From Burkholderia plantarii (GTDB lineage: Bacteria > Pseudomonadota > Gammaproteobacteria > Burkholderiales > Burkholderiaceae), in NCBI RefSeq assembly GCF_001411805.1, contig NZ_CP007213.1, positions 1,736,001 through 1,800,000 on the forward strand: DNA of 64,000 bases, written 5' to 3'. The notes under the pieces were generated by a model that had not been told where the DNA came from, did not search any database, and saw only the letters and a program-made list of their open reading frames with translations. The translations under genes and the position numbers were made by a program. Below, piece after piece: positions 53,885-63,047 of this stretch. Position 1 is the first letter of the stretch; each line of letters opens with the position of its first letter.

Positions 53885-54872
53885 GTCCAACCGAATCGCC
53901 GACGGCCGCGTCAAGTTCCGGCACCTGCAGTGTTTCCTCGCGGTGGCGCAGCTGGGCGGCGTGCAGAAGGCGGCCGAAAGCCTGTCGATCACGCAGCCGG
54001 CGGTGTCGAAGACGATCGCGGAACTCGAATCGATCCTCGGCGTGAAGCTGTTCGAGCGCGGCCGGCAGGGCGCGCAGCCCACCCGCGAGGGGCAGCTGTT
54101 CCTGCCGCACGCGAGCGCGAGCGTGCTGGCGCTGCGCCAGGGCGTGGGGCTGCTGGCCGGCGAGAGCGGCGGCGCGGCGGCCACGCTGGAACTCGGCATG
54201 CTGCCGACGGTGGCGGCCTCGCTCGCGCCGGCGGTGCTCAAGGCGCTCACGGCGCGGCTGCCGCGCGTGATCGTGCGGATCGCGACCGACGCGAACGCGC
54301 GGCTGCTCGAACGGCTCAAGTCGGGCGAGATCGAATGCGCGATCGGCCGGCTCTCGGAGCCCGAGCGCATGGTGGGGCTGTCGTTCGAGCAGCTCTACAA
54401 CGAGCCGCTCGTCGCGCTGGTGCGCGCGGGCCATCCGCTCGCGTCGCATGCCGCGCCGGCCGGCGAGCTGGGCCGCTTCCCGGTGGTGCTGCCGCCTTAC
54501 GGCACGCTGATCCGCCAGTCGGCCGAGCAGCTGCTGGCGGCCTGCGGGGCGCCGCCGCTCGAGGCGTTCGTGGAGGTGCTGTCGGTATCGGTCGGCCGCG
54601 CGCTGGCGCTGGAGAACGACGCGGTGTGGTTCGTGCCGCGCTACGCGGCCGAGTACGACCTGGCCGCGCGCACGCTGGTGCGGCTCGCACTGCCGGCCGA
54701 GGGTGCCGACGAACTGGTGGGGCTGGTCCTGCGCACCGACGCGCGGCCGTCGCCGGCCGCGCAGGCGTTGATCGACGCGGTGCGCAACGTCGCGCGCGAT
54801 CGTTTCGCGAGTTTCGCGCCGCGCCGCCCGGCGGCGCGTAAACGGCGTGGTTCCGCGGCGCCGCATCGGTGA
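53883..54872 (+). CDS. pcaQ: LysR-family activator PcaQ, 329 aa
   Basis: LysR protein divergent from pcaHG. HTH: HLQCFLAVAQLGGVQKAAESLSITQPAVSKTI-type N-terminus (about 12-48), followed by LFERGRQGAQPTREG. Effector domain motifs LGMLPTVAASLAPAVLKAL and ENDAVWFVPRYAAEYD are characteristic of PcaQ/GbpR-type regulators. In relatives, beta-carboxy-cis,cis-muconate or protocatechuate serves as inducer. Start ATG at 53883 overlaps the inverted repeat. Length normal; the last about 25 residues are basic. Confidence 0.92.
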   Translation: MSNRIADGRVKFRHLQCFLAVAQLGGVQKAAESLSITQPAVSKTIAELESILGVKLFERGRQGAQPTREGQLFLPHASASVLALRQGVGLLAGESGGAAATLELGMLPTVAASLAPAVLKALTARLPRVIVRIATDANARLLERLKSGEIECAIGRLSEPERMVGLSFEQLYNEPLVALVRAGHPLASHAAPAGELGRFPVVLPPYGTLIRQSAEQLLAACGAPPLEAFVEVLSVSVGRALALENDAVWFVPRYAAEYDLAARTLVRLALPAEGADELVGLVLRTDARPSPAAQALIDAVRNVARDRFASFAPRRPAARKRRGSAAPHR

Positions 54873-54923
54873 TAATGGCCGCTCGGCACACTTCACGGAA
54901 CCGGCCCGCGCGGCACGGTCCGC

Positions 54924-56453
54924 ATGACAACGATGAACGAGAGCACTGCCGGGTGGCGCGGATGGAGAGATCCGTCGCCCCGGATGCCGTTGGGTTATCT
55001 CGTGATCGCCGCCGGTGTGGCGATCGCGCTGGTGATGATGACGATCTGCGCGGCGATCCTGCGGGACAGCCGCGTGGATGCGTTCGAGCGCGCCCAGGAC
55101 AGCGCGCGCAACACGCTGCTGATGATCGAGCGCGACGTGGCGCGCAGCCTGCACATCGACGACCTCGCGCTGCAGGGCGTGGCCGCCGGCCTGCGTGATC
55201 CGGCGCTGGCCGCGCTGCCGGTGGCGCTGCGCCGCCGCCTGCTGTTCGACCGCGCGGCGGTGGCCAACGACGTCGGCGGGATCTACGTGCTCGACGCCGC
55301 CGGCCGCCTGATTTTGTCCTCGACCGATCTCGACACCGGCGACGAACGCTTCGACGACCGCGATTTCTTCGCGGCGCAGCGCGACGACCCCGACACCGGC
55401 CTGTTCGTCAGCAGCCCCTACACGTCAGTGCTGCATGGCGACGATCCCAGCATCGCGCTGTCGCGCCGGCTCAACGGCCCGGACGGGCGGTTCGCCGGGG
55501 TGGTGGTGCTGTCGGTGCGGCTCGAATATTTCCGCCGGCTGTTCGCGGGGCTCGCGCTCGGCGCGCACGGCGCGATCGCGCTGATCCACGCCAACGGGCG
55601 GCTGATCATGCGCGCGCCGAGCGACGCCACGCTGATCGGGCGCGACCTGCGCGGCACCGGCCCCTACACGCGGATGCTGGCGGGCGGCAGCGGCTCGTTC
55701 GTCGACGTCGCCTCGATCGACGGCGTGCGCCGCAGCTACCTGTTCCAGCGCCTGCCGCGGCTGCCGGTGATCGTCCAGGTCGCGGTGGCCGAGCAGGACG
55801 TCTACGCCGAATGGCGGCGGCGCGCCTGGCGCTTCGGGATTCTCACGGGCGCGTTCGGCATCGCGTTCGTGGTGCTGAGCGCCTGCCTCGCGCATTCGCT
55901 GTGGCGCCAGTCGGAGGCCGAGGCCGCGCTGGCGCGGCTGGCCGGCACCGACAGCCTGACCGGCCTGCCGAACCGCCGCTCGCTGGACGCCTCGCTCGAT
56001 CGAGAATGGCGCCGCGCGGTGCGGGCGCGGCGGCCGCTCGCGATCCTGTTCGTCGATATCGACCACTTCAAGCGCTACAACGACGAATACGGCCATACGG
56101 TCGGCGACGAGGTGCTGGCCAGCGTGTCGGCCAGCATCGCGCGGCAGGCGACGGGCTCGCACGACGTGGTGGCGCGCTACGGCGGCGAGGAGTTCGTGGT
56201 GGTGCTGCCCGAGACCGACAGCGCCGGCGCGCGCGCGATCGGCGAGCGGATTCGCGACGCGGTGCGCGAGCTGGCGATCGTCCATGCCGGCTCGGAGTCG
56301 GGTTACGTGACGGTCAGCGTCGGCGTGGCGACCTGGCGGCCCGATGCGGGTTTTGCCTCGGACGTGGCGGTGGTGGTCGACGCGGCCGACCAGGCGCTCT
56401 ATCGCGCGAAGGAGAGCGGGCGCGACCGCGTGTTCGAGACCGAACTGGCCTGA
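54924..56453 (+). CDS. Diguanylate cyclase with Cache-type sensor domain, 509 aa
   Basis: Membrane-anchored GGDEF protein making cyclic di-GMP. TM1 at about 22-46 (YLVIAAGVAIALVMMTICAAIL), a dCache-like periplasmic sensor (about 50-290; GIYVLDAAGRLILSS and FDDRDFFAAQRDDPDTGLFVS), TM2 at about 300-325, then the GGDEF domain with DSLTGLPNRRSLD and active-site GGEEF at 420-424. No Arg is at the RxxD position before the motif, so the usual inhibitory I-site is absent. Start ATG at 54924 is likely; ATG at 54933 is also possible. It follows pcaQ by 51 nt in the same direction, but a functional link is not shown. Confidence 0.91.
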   Translation: MTTMNESTAGWRGWRDPSPRMPLGYLVIAAGVAIALVMMTICAAILRDSRVDAFERAQDSARNTLLMIERDVARSLHIDDLALQGVAAGLRDPALAALPVALRRRLLFDRAAVANDVGGIYVLDAAGRLILSSTDLDTGDERFDDRDFFAAQRDDPDTGLFVSSPYTSVLHGDDPSIALSRRLNGPDGRFAGVVVLSVRLEYFRRLFAGLALGAHGAIALIHANGRLIMRAPSDATLIGRDLRGTGPYTRMLAGGSGSFVDVASIDGVRRSYLFQRLPRLPVIVQVAVAEQDVYAEWRRRAWRFGILTGAFGIAFVVLSACLAHSLWRQSEAEAALARLAGTDSLTGLPNRRSLDASLDREWRRAVRARRPLAILFVDIDHFKRYNDEYGHTVGDEVLASVSASIARQATGSHDVVARYGGEEFVVVLPETDSAGARAIGERIRDAVRELAIVHAGSESGYVTVSVGVATWRPDAGFASDVAVVVDAADQALYRAKESGRDRVFETELA

Positions 56454-56586
56454 GCGCGAGGCGGCGGGGCTTTTCGATGTCGATGCGGGGGCGGGCGAGG
56501 TCGCGCGTCGCGGGCCGTGCTTTGTGTCGGGCCGTGCCGTATCGCGGCAACCCGCGAGCAGCGGCGAGATCGCGACATCCGCCCGC

Positions 56587-57110
56587 TCAGCGGCGGCTGC
56601 CCGGCGGTTCGCGGCCGGCGGCCACGGCATCGGCCGGCCGCCGCGCGCTGCTCGCGTCCTTCGCCGGTTTCATGGCCGGCATGCCGTCGATACCGCCCCG
56701 ATCCGTTCCCGCGTCGCCGCGAACCACCTCGTCCAGCCCGTGCCGGTGCCGCAGCTCGTCGAGCACCGGCCGGCTGACCGCCAGCTCGGTCGCGGCGCGC
56801 GCGAGATCCGCGCCGTGGCGCCGCAGCGCGGCGTCGAGCGCCTGCCGCTCGGCGGCCTCGCGCGCCTCGGCCAGCGTCGGCGCGGGGCGCGCCGCGTAGT
56901 CGCCGAGGTCGAGATCGTCGGCGCACAGCACCGGATGCTCGGCCATCACCATCGCGCGGCGAATCCGGTTGATCAGCTCGCGCACGTTGCCGGGCCATGC
57001 GTAGCGATACATCGCCTCGATCGCGCAGGGCGTGAAGCCACGCACGCGGCCGCCGCCGTCGCCGCCGAAGCGCTGCAGGATGTGGCGCGCCAGCACCTCG
57101 ATGTCGCGGC
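56587..57110 (-). pseudogene. C-terminal remnant of a sigma-54-dependent activator
   Basis: Encodes the end of the AAA+ domain (CRDIEVLARHILQRFGG, FTPCAIEAMYRYAWPGNVRELINRIRRAM) and a Fis-type helix-turn-helix (ALRRHGADLARAATELAVSR). The N-terminal sensor and most of the AAA+ domain, including Walker A, Walker B and the sigma-54-contacting GAFTGA loop, are missing, so it cannot activate transcription. The truncated edge at about 57110 abuts an unrelated signal-peptide start. Confidence 0.78.
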
Positions 57111-57115
57111 AGCAC

Positions 57116-57205
57116 GCTTTCCTGCGCCCGCGCGGCCGGCGCGCCGAGGGCGGCGGCCAGCGTGGCGGCGAGGATCAGGCAGAGGTGGCGGTAGAGGTTC
57201 GGCAT
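57116..57205 (-). pseudogene. Signal-peptide stub of a lost gene
   Basis: An ATG at 57205 preceded by GGAGAA starts a textbook Sec signal peptide (LYRHLCLILAATLAAALGAPAARA, cleavage after ARA). After about 30 codons it enters the sigma-54 activator remnant in a different frame. This appears to be the 5' end of a periplasmic-protein gene whose body was deleted; its identity cannot be told. Confidence 0.65.
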
Positions 57206-57782
57206 CGCGGTTCTCCGTGGCGCACTCCATTCAGCGAATAGCGTGCCAACGGCGGCACAGCCGCGCCGCTGCTCGCGCCGGGCCGGCACAGCGTGGCGCG
57301 CGGCGGGCGCGGCGCTCGAAAACGTATCAGCGGTGAAACGCGCGGACCGGCGAGCGCGCTGCGGGGGCGATGCGCGGAGTCGCGCGCGGCACGGCGCGCG
57401 GGCGGTGAAAGAAAGTGAGCGCGATGCGCGACGCGGCGCGCAGGCGAACACGCACGGGTTCGGTGCGCGCGAGCGGGCAGGGCGGATGCCGCCGTCGCGG
57501 CGCCGCTCGTGCTGCAAACGTATCGGCGCGGAAACGTCGGCTTACGGTTTGATGACGAGGCAGGCGGCAAGATCAGGAGGCGAGGCCGTGCCGGAGCGGC
57601 GGGCGCAAAGGCGCAGGCAAGGGTGGGCGACGCGAGGAGGCCGACTCGTCAGGTCGACGGCGACGGTTGACCGGGCCGGGAATCGGCCCGGAAAGCGGCC
57701 CGGAAAGCGGCCCGGGAAGCGGCCCGGGAAGCGGCCCGGACGGCGGACCGAGAAACGGCCCGCCGCCGCGCCGCGCAGGCGC
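57206..57782. other. Low-information spacer with tandem repeats
   Basis: This 577-bp GC-rich region carries the tandem repeat at 57681-57764. The rest has only Arg-rich shadow frames and no promoter-like or gene-like signal beyond the ribosome site of the stub. Confidence 0.5.
57681..57764. repeat. 12-bp tandem repeat downstream of the kinase gene
   Basis: Five near-identical 12-bp units, AAGCGGCCCGGR, run from 57681 to 57740 and are followed by two decayed units to 57764. It lies directly beyond the 3' end (57783) of the leftward sensor kinase gene. Confidence 0.88.
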
Positions 57783-59219
57783 TCAGGACGGCCGCAGCGC
57801 CGCGTTGTGCGGCAGGCCCGTGGCGAGCGCGCGCGTGTCCGCCGGCGGCGCGCTGGGCCGGGACGCCACCGAAAAGCCGAACGTGTTCCAGCCGTCCTCG
57901 CTGGCCACGAACACCGAGCCGCCATGCATCTCGGCCACCGCCTTGACGATCGACAGGCCGAGCCCGTGGTTCTCGTTGCTGTTGGTGCGCGCTTCCTCGC
58001 GGCGGTAGAAGCGCTCGAACATCTGCGCGCGCACGGCGGGATCGAGCGGCGCGCCGGGGTTCGACACGGCGATCTCGACCTGCTCGCCGGCCGCGCGGAT
58101 CTTCACGCGCAGGGTGTCGCCGGGCCGCGAGTGCTGGATCGCGTTGATCAGGAGATTGGTCATGGCGCGGCCGAACAGCGAGGTGTCGACGCTTGCTCGC
58201 GCGTCGCCGGCCAGCTCGGCGCGCAACTGCGCGTCGTCGAGCGAGATCTCGAGGAAGTCGAGCATGCGCGACACCTCCACGGCCAGCGACACGTCGCTGA
58301 GGTTGGTGGCGCGCTCGCCGCGGTCGCTGCGCGACAGGAACAGCATGTCGTTGACGATCACGCGCAGCCGCTCGAATTCCTCCAGGTTCGACTGCAGCGT
58401 GCGCTGCATCCGATCGACGCTGCGGTCGCGCGAGGTCAGCGCCACCTGGGTCTGCCCGATCAGGATGCTGACCGGCGTGCGCAGCTCGTGCGCGACGTCG
58501 GCGTTGAACGATTCGAGCCGGTCGTAGGCGTGCTCGATCCGTTCCAGCGCGCCGTTGAACGAGCTGGCCAGATCGTGCAGCTCGCTCGGCAGCGCGTCGG
58601 TCCGCAGGCGCTGCTTGCGGTTCGCGGGGCTCAGCGCGGCGGCCTCCTTCGACAGCCGCACCAGCGGTTCGAGCCCGAAGCGCGTGACGGCGCGGCTCAG
58701 CAGCAGCGCGATCACGGTGGCCGCGCCGATCAGCCCGGCCAGCGTCAGCGCGATGAAGCGCAGCATTTTCTGGGTGCGCTCGCAGGTCGTGGCGACCACC
58801 AGCGTCAGCTCGGGCCGCACGCCGTTCGGCGGGATCACGGTGGTGCGGGTCATCACGTCGTAGCCGCTGCCGACGCAGTGGATCAGCCGGAACGCGCCCA
58901 CCGGCATGCCCTTGGTCTCGCCCTTCAGCGGCGTGCCGAGCCGGAACGCCGGATCGGGGCTCGTCACGATGTAGCGTGTCGAGCCGTCGAGCGGCTGCAG
59001 GTCGTTGAGCTTCTCCTGCGTGATGTGCCAGCGCGCGGCGGTGGTGGCGTGCGAGACGATCAGCTCGGCCACCTTGGCGCGCGTCTCCAGCGTGGCGCGC
59101 AGTTCGGCGAACAGCTGCCGCTCCATCATCGCGAACAGGCCGATGCCGACCAGCGAGAACACCAGCAACGAGGTGATGCCGAACATCAGGGACAGCCGCA
59201 GCGAAATCGAACGCTTCAT
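57783..59219 (-). CDS. Heavy-metal-type sensor histidine kinase, 478 aa
   Basis: Inner-membrane sensor kinase of the CopS/CusS/IrlS class. TM1 at about 10-31, a periplasmic loop with one Cys pair (Cys115, Cys146), TM2 at about 154-175, HAMP, phospho-acceptor His244 in FNADVAHELRTPVSIL, then ATPase boxes LLINAIQHSRPG, NPGAPLD and HGLGLSIVKAVAEMHGG. Start ATG at 59219; a longer open frame upstream is a shadow of the regulator gene. It lies 8 nt past the response-regulator stop, so the pair is co-translated. Confidence 0.93.
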   Translation of the reverse strand: MKRSISLRLSLMFGITSLLVFSLVGIGLFAMMERQLFAELRATLETRAKVAELIVSHATTAARWHITQEKLNDLQPLDGSTRYIVTSPDPAFRLGTPLKGETKGMPVGAFRLIHCVGSGYDVMTRTTVIPPNGVRPELTLVVATTCERTQKMLRFIALTLAGLIGAATVIALLLSRAVTRFGLEPLVRLSKEAAALSPANRKQRLRTDALPSELHDLASSFNGALERIEHAYDRLESFNADVAHELRTPVSILIGQTQVALTSRDRSVDRMQRTLQSNLEEFERLRVIVNDMLFLSRSDRGERATNLSDVSLAVEVSRMLDFLEISLDDAQLRAELAGDARASVDTSLFGRAMTNLLINAIQHSRPGDTLRVKIRAAGEQVEIAVSNPGAPLDPAVRAQMFERFYRREEARTNSNENHGLGLSIVKAVAEMHGGSVFVASEDGWNTFGFSVASRPSAPPADTRALATGLPHNAALRPS

Positions 59220-59227
59220 CGCGGACC

Positions 59228-59923
59228 TCAACGACGCAGGTCGGCTTCCGGCTCGTCGCGCACCTCGAGCACGTAGCCCATCCCGCGGATGGTATGCAGC
59301 AGTTTGTCGGAGAACGGCCCGTCCAGCTTGGCGCGCAGCCGCTTGATGGCGGTTTCCACCACGTTCGCGTTGCTGTCGAAATTGACGTCCCACACCAGTT
59401 CGGTGATGGTGGTCTTCGACAGCACCTCGCCGCGCCGGCGCGCGAGCACGCCGAGCAGCTGGAATTCCTGGGCGGTCAGGTCGAGCCGGATGCCGTTGCG
59501 CGAGGCGCGCCGGCTGATCAGGTCCACCCGCAGGTCGCCGATCGAGATCAGCGTCGATTCCTGCACGCGCGCGCGGCGCGTCAGCGCGCGCAGCCGCTCG
59601 ATCAGCTCCAGGAACGAGAACGGCTTGGTCAGATAGTCGTCGGCGCCGCCGCGCAGGCCGCGCACGCGGTCGTCCACGCGATCGCGCGCGGTCAGCATGA
59701 TCACCGGCGTGTCCTTCTGGGCGCGCAGCGCGCGCAGCACGCCGAAGCCGTCGATCTTCGGCAGCATCACGTCGAGCACGACCACGTCGTAGTCGTATTC
59801 GACCGCCTTCCAGGCGCCGTCCTCGCCGTCGGTCGCGGTGTCGACCACCCAGCCTTCCTCGGCCAGCCCGCTCTTCAGGTAATCGACCACCTTCGGTTCG
59901 TCTTCGACTATCAGTACTTTCAT
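59228..59923 (-). CDS. OmpR-family response regulator (IrlR/CopR-like), 231 aa
   Basis: Receiver domain with phospho-acceptor Asp51 in VVVLDVMLPKIDG, acidic pocket EDEP at 7-10, conserved Thr/Lys in MLTARDRVDD and DDYLTKPFSFLEL, then the winged-helix DNA-binding domain (LDLTAQEFQLLGVLARRRGEVLSK and NVVETAIKRLRAKLD). Start ATG at 59923 overlaps the outer-membrane-factor gene stop (ATGA), which physically ties the regulator to the efflux genes. It probably autoregulates the efflux operon. Confidence 0.94.
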   Translation of the reverse strand: MKVLIVEDEPKVVDYLKSGLAEEGWVVDTATDGEDGAWKAVEYDYDVVVLDVMLPKIDGFGVLRALRAQKDTPVIMLTARDRVDDRVRGLRGGADDYLTKPFSFLELIERLRALTRRARVQESTLISIGDLRVDLISRRASRNGIRLDLTAQEFQLLGVLARRRGEVLSKTTITELVWDVNFDSNANVVETAIKRLRAKLDGPFSDKLLHTIRGMGYVLEVRDEPEADLRR

Positions 59924-61668
59924 TCGCTGGTTCCGGTTGCGATGCCGGCGGCCGGCCGGGCCGCGGAGTCGGCGGCCAGGCGGGGCGCCGGCGCGCCGCC
60001 ACGGGTGTCGCCGTTCGTGACATTGGCCGCCACGGGCGCGGCGCCCGACCAGCCGCCGCCGAGTGCTTTTGCGAGATATACCACCAGTGCGGCCCGTTGG
60101 CCACGGATCTGCACTTCCTGGCGCTCGCTGGTGAGCAGCTGCTGTTGCGCGCTGATCACGTCGATGTAGGCGGTCAGGCCGCCGCCATAGCGGTCCTGGG
60201 CGAGCGAGACGAGCTGGCGCGCGTCGTCCACGGCCGCGCGCGCGCGCCGCTCGGCCTCGTCGAGCGCCGACAGGCCGGTCACGGCGTTCTGCACTTCCTG
60301 GAAAGCGGTCAGCACGGTCTGGCGGTAGCTGGCGCGCGCCGCGTCGTAGCCGGCCTGCGCGACCTCGACGCCGGCCTTGAGGCGGCCGCCCTCGAACAGC
60401 GGCTGGGACACCGAGGCGCCCACCGACCACACCAGCGCCGGCACCGTGAACAGGCTCGCGAAGCGCGTGGCTTCCCAGCCGATGTCGGGCGACAGCGTGA
60501 GGCGCGGGAAATAGGCCGCGTGCGCGATGCCGATCTGCGCGTTGGCGGCCGCCATCGCGCGCTCGGCCGAGGCCACGTCGGGGCGCCGCTGCAGCAGCTC
60601 GCTCGGCACGCCGGTCGGCAGCCGAGGGGCGGTGAGCGGCTGCACGCGCGGCGCGATCGAGAACGACGGCGCGGGCGTGCCCACCAGCGTCGCGATCGCG
60701 TGTTCGTATTGCTGGCGCGTGTTGAGGAGCAACTGCGCCTGGGTTTTCGTCGCGTCGAGCTGCGAGCGCTGCTGCAGCAGGTTCAGGCCCGACACGGCGC
60801 CCAGCTCGTGCTGCGCGGTGACGAAATCGAGCGCTTTCTGCTGCAGCGCGACCGAGCGGTTCAGCACGTCGGTCTCGGCGTCGGTCTCGCGCAGCGCCAG
60901 GTAGGCGGTGGCCAGATCGGCCGTCAGCACCAGCCGCGCGTTGACGAGATCGTCGCCGGACTGCTCGGTGCTCGCGCGCGCGGCCTCCACGGTGCGGCGG
61001 ATCCGGCCGAACAGGTCCAGCTCGTAGCTGGCGTTGGCACCGATCTGCGTGTCGTTCTGCACCGTCGACATGTTGCGCTGGGCGTAGTTCGTCAGCGGCC
61101 GGTCCGCCGAGATCCGCTCGCGCGCCGCGCTGGCGCCGAGCCCGATTGACGGCAGCAGCGAGGCCGAGGTCGAGGCCAGCGCGGCCTGCGCCTGCGCGTA
61201 GTGCGCGGCGGCCACGGCGAGCGTCTGGTTCGCGCCGAGCGCGCGCGTCTCCAGCGCGTCGAGCAGCGGATCGTTGAACGCTTCCCACCAGTCCGGCGCG
61301 AGCGGCGCGTGCGAGGGCGTGCCACGCTGCCAGTAGGCGTCGCCGGGCGGCGGCTGCCAGGCGGCGGGCGTGTCGTCGACGCCTGGGCGGTGGTAGTCGG
61401 GGCCGACCGCGCAGCCGGCCAGCGCGAACGCGGCCAGCGCGAGCGCGGCGGGCAGCGCGGGCGGGGCGCGACGTGAGCGCGGCGCCGGGGGCGAGGCGGG
61501 CGTGCGAGATGCGGCCGGGTTGGGCGTGCCGCGAACGGCGAACGTCGCCGTGCCGCTCGCCTGGCCGGCGTCGGCCGCGTGGGCGGCACGGGCCACGCAG
61601 GCGGATGAACCGGCAACGGCCGTGGTCGCGCGTGCGGCGCGCCGTGCCGGGAAACGGACCCGGATCAC
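59920..61668 (-). CDS. NodT-type RND outer membrane factor lipoprotein, 582 aa
   Basis: Outer-membrane channel of the tripartite pump. Lipobox LAGC at about residue 83-86 follows a hydrophobic stretch, so the annotated start leaves an unusually long, Ala/Pro/Arg-rich pre-signal region of about 65 residues. The start at 61668 is supported by an ATGA overlap with the fusion-protein stop, though a later start is possible. Body features: VGPDYHRPGV, WWEAFNDPLLDALETRAL, ELDLFGRIRRTVEAARAS and RRPDVASAERAMAAANAQIG. Confidence 0.9.
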   Translation of the reverse strand: MIRVRFPARRAARATTAVAGSSACVARAAHAADAGQASGTATFAVRGTPNPAASRTPASPPAPRSRRAPPALPAALALAAFALAGCAVGPDYHRPGVDDTPAAWQPPPGDAYWQRGTPSHAPLAPDWWEAFNDPLLDALETRALGANQTLAVAAAHYAQAQAALASTSASLLPSIGLGASAARERISADRPLTNYAQRNMSTVQNDTQIGANASYELDLFGRIRRTVEAARASTEQSGDDLVNARLVLTADLATAYLALRETDAETDVLNRSVALQQKALDFVTAQHELGAVSGLNLLQQRSQLDATKTQAQLLLNTRQQYEHAIATLVGTPAPSFSIAPRVQPLTAPRLPTGVPSELLQRRPDVASAERAMAAANAQIGIAHAAYFPRLTLSPDIGWEATRFASLFTVPALVWSVGASVSQPLFEGGRLKAGVEVAQAGYDAARASYRQTVLTAFQEVQNAVTGLSALDEAERRARAAVDDARQLVSLAQDRYGGGLTAYIDVISAQQQLLTSERQEVQIRGQRAALVVYLAKALGGGWSGAAPVAANVTNGDTRGGAPAPRLAADSAARPAAGIATGTSE

Positions 61669-63017
61669 GATCCGGCCCCCGGGCCGGCCTTGGTGGCCGA
61701 GGCGGCGTCCGGCGCGGCGGACGAGGTGGCCGAAGCGGCCCGGGTCGAAGCCGAAGAAGCCGAAGAAGCCGAAGAAGCCGACGGGGAAGCCGCCGCCCCC
61801 GAAGCCCCACCCGCCGGCGCCGCCGCCTTGACGATCACTGCGTCGCCGTTGGCGAGCGAATCGCTCGGGTTCAGCACGAGCCGGTCGCCGGCCTCGACGC
61901 CTTCGTCGATCTCGAGCGTCTTGCCGAGCGTGCGCGCGATCCGCACCGGGTGCAGCGCGATCTTGCCGTCGGCGCCGACCACCGCCACCGTCGGCCCCTC
62001 GGCGCGGAACAGCAGCGTGTTGGCCGGGATCGACAGCGTGCCGACCGCCGCCATCGGCAGCGTGGCCTTCACGTAGGCGCCCGGCAGCAGCCGGCCGTCG
62101 CCGTTGGGCAGCGTGATCTCGATCTGCAGCGTGCGGGTGGCCACGTCGATCGCCTGCGCCGTGTGCGTGATGGTGCCGTCGAAGGTGCGCCCCGGCAGCT
62201 CCGACTGCGTGATGGCCACGTGCTGGCCGAGCCTGACCTGCTGCGCGTAGGTCTGCGGCACGCGCACGTACAGGCGCAGCCGGTCGGCCTGGGTCACCAC
62301 GAACAGCGCGCGGCCGGCGCCGCCATTGCCGGCGTTGACGAGGTCGCCGATGTCGAGGTTGCGCTGGGTGACCACGCCGTTCACCGGCGCGACGATCTTC
62401 TGGAAGCCCTTCAGCTCGGTCAGGCGGCGCACGTTCGCGTCGGCCGCCGAGAGGTTCGCCACGGCCTGGTTGTAGGCGCCCTGGCGGTCGTCGAGTTCCT
62501 GCTGCGAGACGGCGTCGCGCTCGCGCAGCTGCCGGGCGCGATCGAACGAGGTCTTGGCCAGCGCCAGCGTCGACTGCACCTGCTGGCGCTGCGCCACCGC
62601 CTGCGCGAGTTCCTGGTCCACCTCGGGCGTGTCGAGTTCGGCCAGCACCTGGCCGGCCTTCACGCGCGTGCCGATGTCCACGTCCCAGCGGCTCACGTAG
62701 CCGCTCGCGCGCGCGTAGATCGGCGCTTCCACGTAGCCGCGCAGCGTGCCCGGCAGGGCGAGCCGCGTGTCGCCGGTGGCGGGGCCGGGCCGCACCACGC
62801 TCACGTACTGGCGCGCGTTCTGCTGCGCGAGCTGTTCCAGCTGGTCGTGGTTCAGGTGGTCGGCCACCAGCGTGCGCACCGCCAGCGCGGCCAGCAGCAC
62901 GCCCGCCACGATCAGCGCGAGCGTCGCGCGGCGCCTGACCTGCGCGCGGGCCGGCAGATCGAGGCCCGACGATTCGTCGACGTGGAGCCCGACGGAGCTG
63001 TGACGTTTCTCTTCCAT
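61665..63017 (-). CDS. RND membrane fusion protein, 450 aa
   Basis: Periplasmic adaptor of the RND pump. One N-terminal membrane helix (ATLALIVAGVLLAALAV), lipoyl half-motifs around PIYARASGYVSRWDVDIGTRVKAGQVLAELDTP and IVAPVNGVVTQRNLDIGDLV with an alpha-helical hairpin between, a beta-barrel RLYVRVPQTYAQQVRLGQ, and a membrane-proximal domain ending at about residue 395. The last 55 residues are Ser/Ala-rich with a 9-bp microsatellite. Start ATG at 63017; its stop overlaps the outer-membrane-factor start. Confidence 0.92.
   Translation of the reverse strand: MEEKRHSSVGLHVDESSGLDLPARAQVRRRATLALIVAGVLLAALAVRTLVADHLNHDQLEQLAQQNARQYVSVVRPGPATGDTRLALPGTLRGYVEAPIYARASGYVSRWDVDIGTRVKAGQVLAELDTPEVDQELAQAVAQRQQVQSTLALAKTSFDRARQLRERDAVSQQELDDRQGAYNQAVANLSAADANVRRLTELKGFQKIVAPVNGVVTQRNLDIGDLVNAGNGGAGRALFVVTQADRLRLYVRVPQTYAQQVRLGQHVAITQSELPGRTFDGTITHTAQAIDVATRTLQIEITLPNGDGRLLPGAYVKATLPMAAVGTLSIPANTLLFRAEGPTVAVVGADGKIALHPVRIARTLGKTLEIDEGVEAGDRLVLNPSDSLANGDAVIVKAAAPAGGASGAAASPSASSASSASSASTRAASATSSAAPDAASATKAGPGAGS
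61747..61779. repeat. 9-bp microsatellite in the fusion-protein tail
   Basis: Three identical 9-bp units GAAGAAGCC (61753-61779), with a partial copy before them, encode Ser-Ala-Ser repeats on the minus strand. The unit keeps the reading frame. Confidence 0.9.
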
Positions 63018-63047
63018 GAGTTCAACCGGTCTATACGAATCCAGGGG

